Position numbers and translations under genes: made by a program
From: an uncultured Collinsella sp.
GTDB lineage: Bacteria > Actinomycetota > Coriobacteriia > Coriobacteriales > Coriobacteriaceae
NCBI GenBank assembly: GCA_902482185.1
Contig: CABSZR010000046.1
Location: forward strand, 1-8,978
Length of the DNA: 8,978 nucleotides
Direction: 5' to 3'
Shown here: positions 5,644 through 8,978 of the stretch, in pieces
Numbering within the stretch: the stretch's first letter is position 1
Layout: every line of letters begins with the position of its first letter
The notes under the pieces: generated by a model
The model's input: the letters and a program-made list of their open reading frames with translations, nothing else
What the model was told of the DNA's origin: nothing
Database searches by the model: none

Positions 5644-6504
5644 ATGGACAGTAGAGATATCGAGAAGTGGCGTATCGAACTTGATAGCTACGCCAATGTG
5701 GAAGACGGCGTTGAGTATTGGCTCGCACGCGATTTAATGGAGCCCATGGGGTACACTCGATGGGAGAACTTCGCCGAAGTTGTTAAGAGGGCAAAAGTCT
5801 CATGCGAAACAAACAAAACTCCAGTTGATTCCCATTTTCGTGACACCACGAAAATGGTAACTGCCGGTGTCGCCGCTCGCGCGGTTAAAGACTACAAACT
5901 TACGCGCTATGCATGCTATTTAATCGCACAGAACGGAGATTCAAACAAGCCAGAGATCGCGCTCGCCCAGGCATACTTTGCCGTGCAGACGCGCCGCCAA
6001 GAGCTCATAGAGCAGCGCTTCGCAGAGATTCAGCGCTTGCAGGCGCGTCACTCGCTATCCGATTCAGAGAAACAGCTCTCGGGTATTGCGTTCAAACGCG
6101 GCGTGGACTCCAAAGGATTCGCGATCATCAAGTCGAAGGGCGATGAGGCGTTATTCGGCGGCAGAAGCACGGCGGAAATGAAGCAGCAGCTCGGCGTACC
6201 CAAGAGAGCGGCATTGGCGGACAGGTTAGCCGATGTCCTCATCAAAGCAAAGGACCTTACGAACTCGATGACGGCCTTCAACGCCGAGGAACACGACCTG
6301 TACGGCCTGGACCAGATCAAGCAAGAGCACGTCGAGAACAACACAAGCGTGCGTGGCAGCCTCATCGACCGCGGAATTGTCCCCGAGAACCTACCGCCTG
6401 CCGAGGATACAAAAAAGCTCGAGCGTCGCGTGAAGACAGACGAGAAGAAACTCAAGGAGGGTACTGACGGTTTTACCGATCCCCAGGGTAGGCTCGATCT
6501 GTGA
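5644..6504 (+). CDS. dinD: DinD-family protein (DNA damage-inducible protein D homologue)
   Basis: The 286-residue protein resembles E. coli DinD throughout, close to that protein's usual length of about 274. The N-terminal half reads like the BRO/DinD domain: EYWLARDLMEPMGYTRWENF (about 24-43), RAKVSC, then the hallmark RYACYLIAQNGD at 88-99 and YFAVQTRRQEL. The second half has FAIIKSKGDEALFGG, the later DinD segment with NNTSVRGSLIDRGIVPENLP, and a lysine-rich helical tail. E. coli DinD is SOS-induced and has been reported to act on RecA filaments; whether this homologue does is not known. The start is well supported by GGAGGAG a few bases before the ATG. Codon use is more mixed than in neighbouring genes, with AAA lysine codons, which fits an accessory gene possibly gained by transfer. 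It runs convergently to the tRNA pair. Confidence 0.88.
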   Translation: MDSRDIEKWRIELDSYANVEDGVEYWLARDLMEPMGYTRWENFAEVVKRAKVSCETNKTPVDSHFRDTTKMVTAGVAARAVKDYKLTRYACYLIAQNGDSNKPEIALAQAYFAVQTRRQELIEQRFAEIQRLQARHSLSDSEKQLSGIAFKRGVDSKGFAIIKSKGDEALFGGRSTAEMKQQLGVPKRAALADRLADVLIKAKDLTNSMTAFNAEEHDLYGLDQIKQEHVENNTSVRGSLIDRGIVPENLPPAEDTKKLERRVKTDEKKLKEGTDGFTDPQGRLDL

Positions 6505-6547
6505 AAGCGGCTGTGCCCTTTCGGGTCCGACCCCATGCGAGGTCAAC

Positions 6548-6578
6548 AAAAAAGCGACCAGCCTAAGCCAGTCGCTTT
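6548..6578 (-). terminator. Intrinsic terminator of the tRNA-His/tRNA-Lys transcript
   Basis: On the minus strand AAAGCGAC (6578-6571) pairs with GTCGCTTT (6558-6551) over an 8-bp stem with a 12-base loop, then a T run made by the A tract at 6548-6553. It lies 13 bp past the tRNA-Lys 3' end. On the plus strand it is followed only by TTTAACG, so any termination of dinD there would be weaker. Confidence 0.85.
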
Positions 6579-6591
6579 AACGATCTTTGGG

Positions 6592-6664
6592 TGGGCCGTC
6601 AGGGGGTCGAACCCTGGACCTTGGGATTAAGAGTCCCCTGCTCTACCAACTGAGCTAACGACCC
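6592..6664 (-). tRNA. tRNA-Lys (anticodon CTT)
   Basis: A complete 73-base cloverleaf reads on the minus strand. The acceptor is GGGTCGT/ACGGCCC with a T4-G69 wobble. The D arm is GCTC-AGTTGGTA-GAGC, the anticodon loop CTCTTAA carries CTT at 34-36, and the T arm is CAGGG-TTCGACC-CCCTG. The outermost anticodon-stem pair is a G27-A43 mismatch. The discriminator is A73 and the next bases are CCC, so CCA is not encoded and must be added after transcription. Confidence 0.95.
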
Positions 6665-6686
6665 GATATCAACACGAAGCAAGAAC

Positions 6687-6764
6687 TGGGGTGGGTAAAG
6701 GGACTCGAACCCTCGACCTACGGGACCACAACCCGTCGCTCTAGCCAACTGAGCTACACCCACC
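6687..6764 (-). tRNA. tRNA-His (anticodon GTG)
   Basis: The minus strand folds as a full cloverleaf. The acceptor is GTGGGTG/TACCCAC and the anticodon stem-loop is ACGGG-TTGTGGT-CCCGT with GTG at 34-36. The T arm contains TTCGAGT. The histidine identity pair is visible: an extra 5' G (position -1, base 6764) opposite discriminator C73 (6690). CCA is encoded (6689-6687), unlike the neighbouring tRNA-Lys. Only 22 bases separate the two, so they are one transcript. Confidence 0.96.
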
Positions 6765-6790
6765 GTGTCCTGTGCGCTTCGCGCTCGACT

Positions 6791-6819
6791 ATTATTGCAA
6801 GGAACGCCACGCGATGCAA
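6791..6819 (-). promoter_or_regulatory. Promoter of the tRNA-His/tRNA-Lys operon
   Basis: On the minus strand TTGCAT (6819-6814) and AATAAT (6796-6791) are separated by exactly 17 bases, about 26 bases ahead of the tRNA-His 5' end. A small GCGC-GAA-GCGC hairpin (6784-6774) lies in the short leader and may aid 5' processing. The promoter sits back to back with the aminotransferase gene. Confidence 0.65.
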
Positions 6820-6929
6820 GCCCCAATTTTCAAGAATTTTGAAAAGAGTTTTTCGAGCGCGTTTCGAGCAATTCCCACCGGTTCCATAGGAGTAAACTTG
6901 CCCCACTGCAAATCCTCGAAAGGACCGGC

Positions 6930-8111
6930 ATGAAAGAACTCTCCAACCGCACGGCAACATTTACCGATTCGGTCATCCGCCGCATGACACGCATCTCCAA
7001 TAAGTACGATGCCGTCAATCTCTCGCAGGGCTTCCCCGACTTCGATCCTCCGGCGCAGCTGCTCAACAGCCTGAGCACCATCGCCGCCGACCCCAAGCCG
7101 CTCTACCACCAGTACTCCATTACCTGGGGCTCCCAGGCCATGCGCGAGGCGCTCGCCGCCAAACAGGAGCACTTTATGGGCATGCCGATCGACCCCAACC
7201 AGAATATCGTGGTCACCTGCGGCTCCACCGAGGCCATGATGGCCGCCATGATGACGGTTACGAACCCCGGAGACAAGGTCGTCATCTTCTCGCCGTTCTA
7301 CGAGAACTACGGCGCCGACACCATTCTCTCGGGTGCCGAGCCCATCTATGTGCCGCTCAACCCGCCCACATTCGACTTTGACCGCGAGGCGCTCGAGGCT
7401 GCCTTCCGCGACAACGACCCCAAGGCCATCGTCCTGTGCAACCCTTCCAACCCCTGCGGCAAGGTCTTTACGCGCGAAGAGCTCACCTTTATCGCCGACC
7501 TGTGCAAAAAGTACGACGCGTACTGCATCACCGACGAAGTCTACGAGCACATCGTCTACGCGCCCCATGAGCACGTCTACATGGCCACGCTGCCCGGCAT
7601 GTTCGAGCGAACCATCAGCTGCAGCTCGCTGTCTAAGACGTACTCCATCACCGGCTGGCGTCTGGGCTACACCATCGCCCCGGCCCAGATCACCGAGCGC
7701 ATCAAGAAGGTCCACGACTTTCTCACCGTGGGTGCCGCCGCTCCCCTGCAGGAAGCCGTCGTCACCGCCCTCAAATTCGACGACAGCTATTACCAGGAGG
7801 TCCTCGACCTCTACGCCGCCAAGCGCGACCTGTTCTGCCAGGGACTCGACAGCATCGGTCTTGAGCATAACGTGCCGCAGGGCGCCTACTACGTCATGAT
7901 GGACATCTCTGAGTTTGGCTATGACAGCGACCTCGAATTCTGCGAGGACCTCGCATCCAAGGTGGGCGTGGGCGCCGTGCCCGGCTCGAGCTTCTTCCGC
8001 GAGCCCGTCAACCATCTGATTCGTTTCCACTTTGCCAAGCGGGACGAGACGCTTAACGCGGCACTGGAGAACCTCAAGTCGCTACGTGATAAAATCAAGC
8101 CGCGCGGGTAA
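6930..8111 (+). CDS. PLP-dependent class I/II aminotransferase
   Basis: This 393-residue protein is a fold-type I aminotransferase of the aspartate/aromatic or methionine/kynurenine-type subgroup, moving an amino group between an amino acid and a 2-oxo acid in the cytoplasm. Key sites are all present: NLSQGFPDFDPP near residue 29, CGSTEAMMAA for phosphate contacts, NPSNPCGK (171-178) with the PLP-contacting Asn174, DEVYEHIVY with Asp202 and Tyr205, and Lys236 as the Schiff-base lysine in SSLSKTYSITGWRLGY. RFHFA has Arg365 for the substrate carboxylate. The length is normal for the family. AAAGGA lies just before the ATG. It appears to be transcribed alone, divergent from the tRNA promoter, and has its own terminator. 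The exact substrate cannot be read from sequence, and no neighbouring pathway gene helps. Confidence 0.92.
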   Translation: MKELSNRTATFTDSVIRRMTRISNKYDAVNLSQGFPDFDPPAQLLNSLSTIAADPKPLYHQYSITWGSQAMREALAAKQEHFMGMPIDPNQNIVVTCGSTEAMMAAMMTVTNPGDKVVIFSPFYENYGADTILSGAEPIYVPLNPPTFDFDREALEAAFRDNDPKAIVLCNPSNPCGKVFTREELTFIADLCKKYDAYCITDEVYEHIVYAPHEHVYMATLPGMFERTISCSSLSKTYSITGWRLGYTIAPAQITERIKKVHDFLTVGAAAPLQEAVVTALKFDDSYYQEVLDLYAAKRDLFCQGLDSIGLEHNVPQGAYYVMMDISEFGYDSDLEFCEDLASKVGVGAVPGSSFFREPVNHLIRFHFAKRDETLNAALENLKSLRDKIKPRG

Positions 8112-8136
8112 GGACGGCCCGGCAACTAAAGCAACC

Positions 8137-8179
8137 AAAGAAGCCCCGCACCGCCCGCCACGTTGCGAGGCTTCTTTTT
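8137..8179 (+). terminator. Intrinsic terminator of the aminotransferase gene
   Basis: AAAGAAGCC-C-CGCA (8137-8150) pairs with TGCG-A-GGCTTCTTT (8164-8177) over 13 pairs with one C-A mismatch and a 13-base loop. The run of T ends at 8179. It begins 26 bp after the stop. Confidence 0.88.
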
Positions 8180-8186
8180 ATAGCGC

Positions 8187-8214
8187 TTTCTTAAATGGTT
8201 TAGAGCCCTATACT
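8187..8214 (+). promoter_or_regulatory. Candidate promoter of the ROK kinase gene
   Basis: TATACT at 8209-8214 is a good -10 hexamer. The best -35 is TTTCTT at 8187-8192, 16 bases upstream and a weak match. The expected start of transcription lies about 30 bases before the ATG at 8253. Confidence 0.5.
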
Positions 8215-8252
8215 TTAGTCACGGAGCAACTCGTCCCAGAGAGAGGAATACT

Positions 8253-8978
8253 ATGGCAGAACAGCAGCTTATCGGAGCGCTCGAGGCCGGCGGCACCAAG
8301 ATGGTCTGCGCCACGGGCTATGCAGACGGTACGGTCCTGGAGCGTGAGCAGATCGCGACCACGACCCCGCAGGAGACCGTTGAGGCCGTCAATGCATGGT
8401 TTGCCGACAAGGGCATCGCCGCGCTGGGCATCGGCGCCTTTGGCCCCACCGCAGTCAACCCTGCCTCGCCCCAATACGGCAAGATCCTGGAGACGCCCAA
8501 AACGGCATGGCGCTACTTTGACCTGCTGGGCACTATCCAAAACGAGCTCAATATCCCCTGCGGCTACGACACCGACGTCAACGTCGCCTGCCTGGGCGAG
8601 GTCACCTTTGGTTGCGCCCAGGGCCTCACTGACGTTGTGTATCTGACCATCGGCACCGGCGTGGGCGCCGGCGTGCTCTCGGGCGGTAAGCTCGTACACG
8701 GCATGATGCATCCCGAGGCCGGCCACATCCTGGTCACGCGCGACCCGCGCGACACCATTGGCGAGCACAGCGCCTGCCCCTTCCACGACAATTGCCTCGA
8801 GGGTCTCATCGCCGGCCCCGGCGTTAAAAAGCGCTGGGATGGCAAGAGCGCCGGAGACATGGCCGATGACCCGGAGGCCATGGACCTGCTCGCAGGCTAT
8901 CTGGCACAGGCGCTCATGACCTACACGCTGTGCTACGCGCCGCAAAAGATCATCATCGGTCGCGGCATGGCCGACCAC
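8253..8978 (+). CDS. ROK-family sugar kinase, probable fructokinase (3' end outside window)
   Basis: The frame stays open for 242 codons to the last base. ROK kinases phosphorylate hexoses with ATP in the cytoplasm. The N-terminus ALEAGGTKMVCA (9-20) is the family's first phosphate-binding motif. GAFGPTAVNP (61-70) follows, then catalytic Asp108 in DTDVNVACLGE, and the second phosphate motif LTIGTGVGAGVL (131-142). HPEAGH (153-158) leads into a zinc-site segment HSACPFHDNCLEG, with His172, Cys175, His178 and Cys181 as likely ligands. That CPFH form, rather than the CxCGxxGC of glucokinases, resembles the B. subtilis YdhR/GmuE-type fructokinases. About 50 residues should be missing for a normal length near 290. 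The start is supported by AGAGAGGA about 6 bases upstream. Substrate assignment to fructose is by similarity only; mannose is a possible alternative. Confidence 0.9.
   Translation, partial: MAEQQLIGALEAGGTKMVCATGYADGTVLEREQIATTTPQETVEAVNAWFADKGIAALGIGAFGPTAVNPASPQYGKILETPKTAWRYFDLLGTIQNELNIPCGYDTDVNVACLGEVTFGCAQGLTDVVYLTIGTGVGAGVLSGGKLVHGMMHPEAGHILVTRDPRDTIGEHSACPFHDNCLEGLIAGPGVKKRWDGKSAGDMADDPEAMDLLAGYLAQALMTYTLCYAPQKIIIGRGMADH

Noticed and set aside
6504..6610. Integration (att) site at the 3' end of tRNA-Lys with dinD as cargo
   Set aside because: dinD lies on the correct side of the tRNA, but I found no direct repeat of the tRNA 3' end and no integrase in the window; the similar GGGTCCGACCCC near 6525 is too short and imperfect.
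6792..8030. 412-codon minus-strand open frame opposite the aminotransferase
   Set aside because: It is the antisense of a clear aminotransferase with all catalytic residues, has the same low-complexity Val/Gly/Asp-rich character, and runs through the tRNA promoter region.
1..8978. CRISPR array, toxin-antitoxin pair or phage genes
   Set aside because: No regularly spaced repeats, no small paired toxin/antitoxin frames with ribosome sites, and no phage structural or integrase genes were seen.

Overview
The window is a piece of a high-GC bacterial chromosome. Three things point to a gut actinobacterium of class Coriobacteriia, most likely Collinsella or a close relative: the gene content, the strong GC-ending codon use in the housekeeping genes, and a scaffold/GGGtGRT gene pair of a type I associate with anaerobes. 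This is inference from recognised protein families, not a database match.

Layout. (1) 1-660: the 3' end of a SUF-type cysteine desulfurase (sufS), then an overlapping sufU sulfur-transfer/scaffold gene and an intrinsic terminator. This is the end of a Fe-S cluster assembly operon. (2) 671-1533: a minus-strand Y1/HUH single-strand transposase of the REP-associated (RAYT/IS200-like) type, with its own candidate promoter. (3) 1534-1876: non-coding DNA leading into the next operon. (4) 1877-3707: a two-gene operon of a second NifU/SufU-like scaffold protein and a GGGtGRT-family protein, closed by a strong terminator. Its codon use suggests high expression, and its function is unknown. (5) 3708-3955: intergenic, dominated by a near-perfect 22-bp inverted repeat. 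(6) 3956-5482: a stand-alone FAD-dependent oxidoreductase of the fumarate reductase/L-aspartate oxidase superfamily, in which a usually conserved active-site His is Met. (7) 5483-5643: intergenic with two hairpins. (8) 5644-6504: a dinD homologue. (9) 6548-6819: a minus-strand tRNA-His/tRNA-Lys pair with a recognisable promoter and terminator. (10) 6930-8179: a class I PLP aminotransferase with its terminator. (11) 8187-8978: promoter and 5' part of a ROK-family sugar kinase, probably a fructokinase, running off the window.

How it fits together. The strongest theme is iron-sulfur or cofactor chemistry. The SufS/SufU tail lies about 1.3 kb from a second operon whose first protein visibly aligns with SufU and whose second protein belongs to an uncharacterised family. 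The other theme is small mobile or structured DNA: a REP-type transposase plus a long hairpin about 2.3 kb away that could be its substrate. The remaining genes (aminotransferase, ROK kinase, tRNAs) are ordinary housekeeping functions in separate transcription units. No CRISPR array, phage structural gene, complete insertion sequence or known riboswitch was seen.
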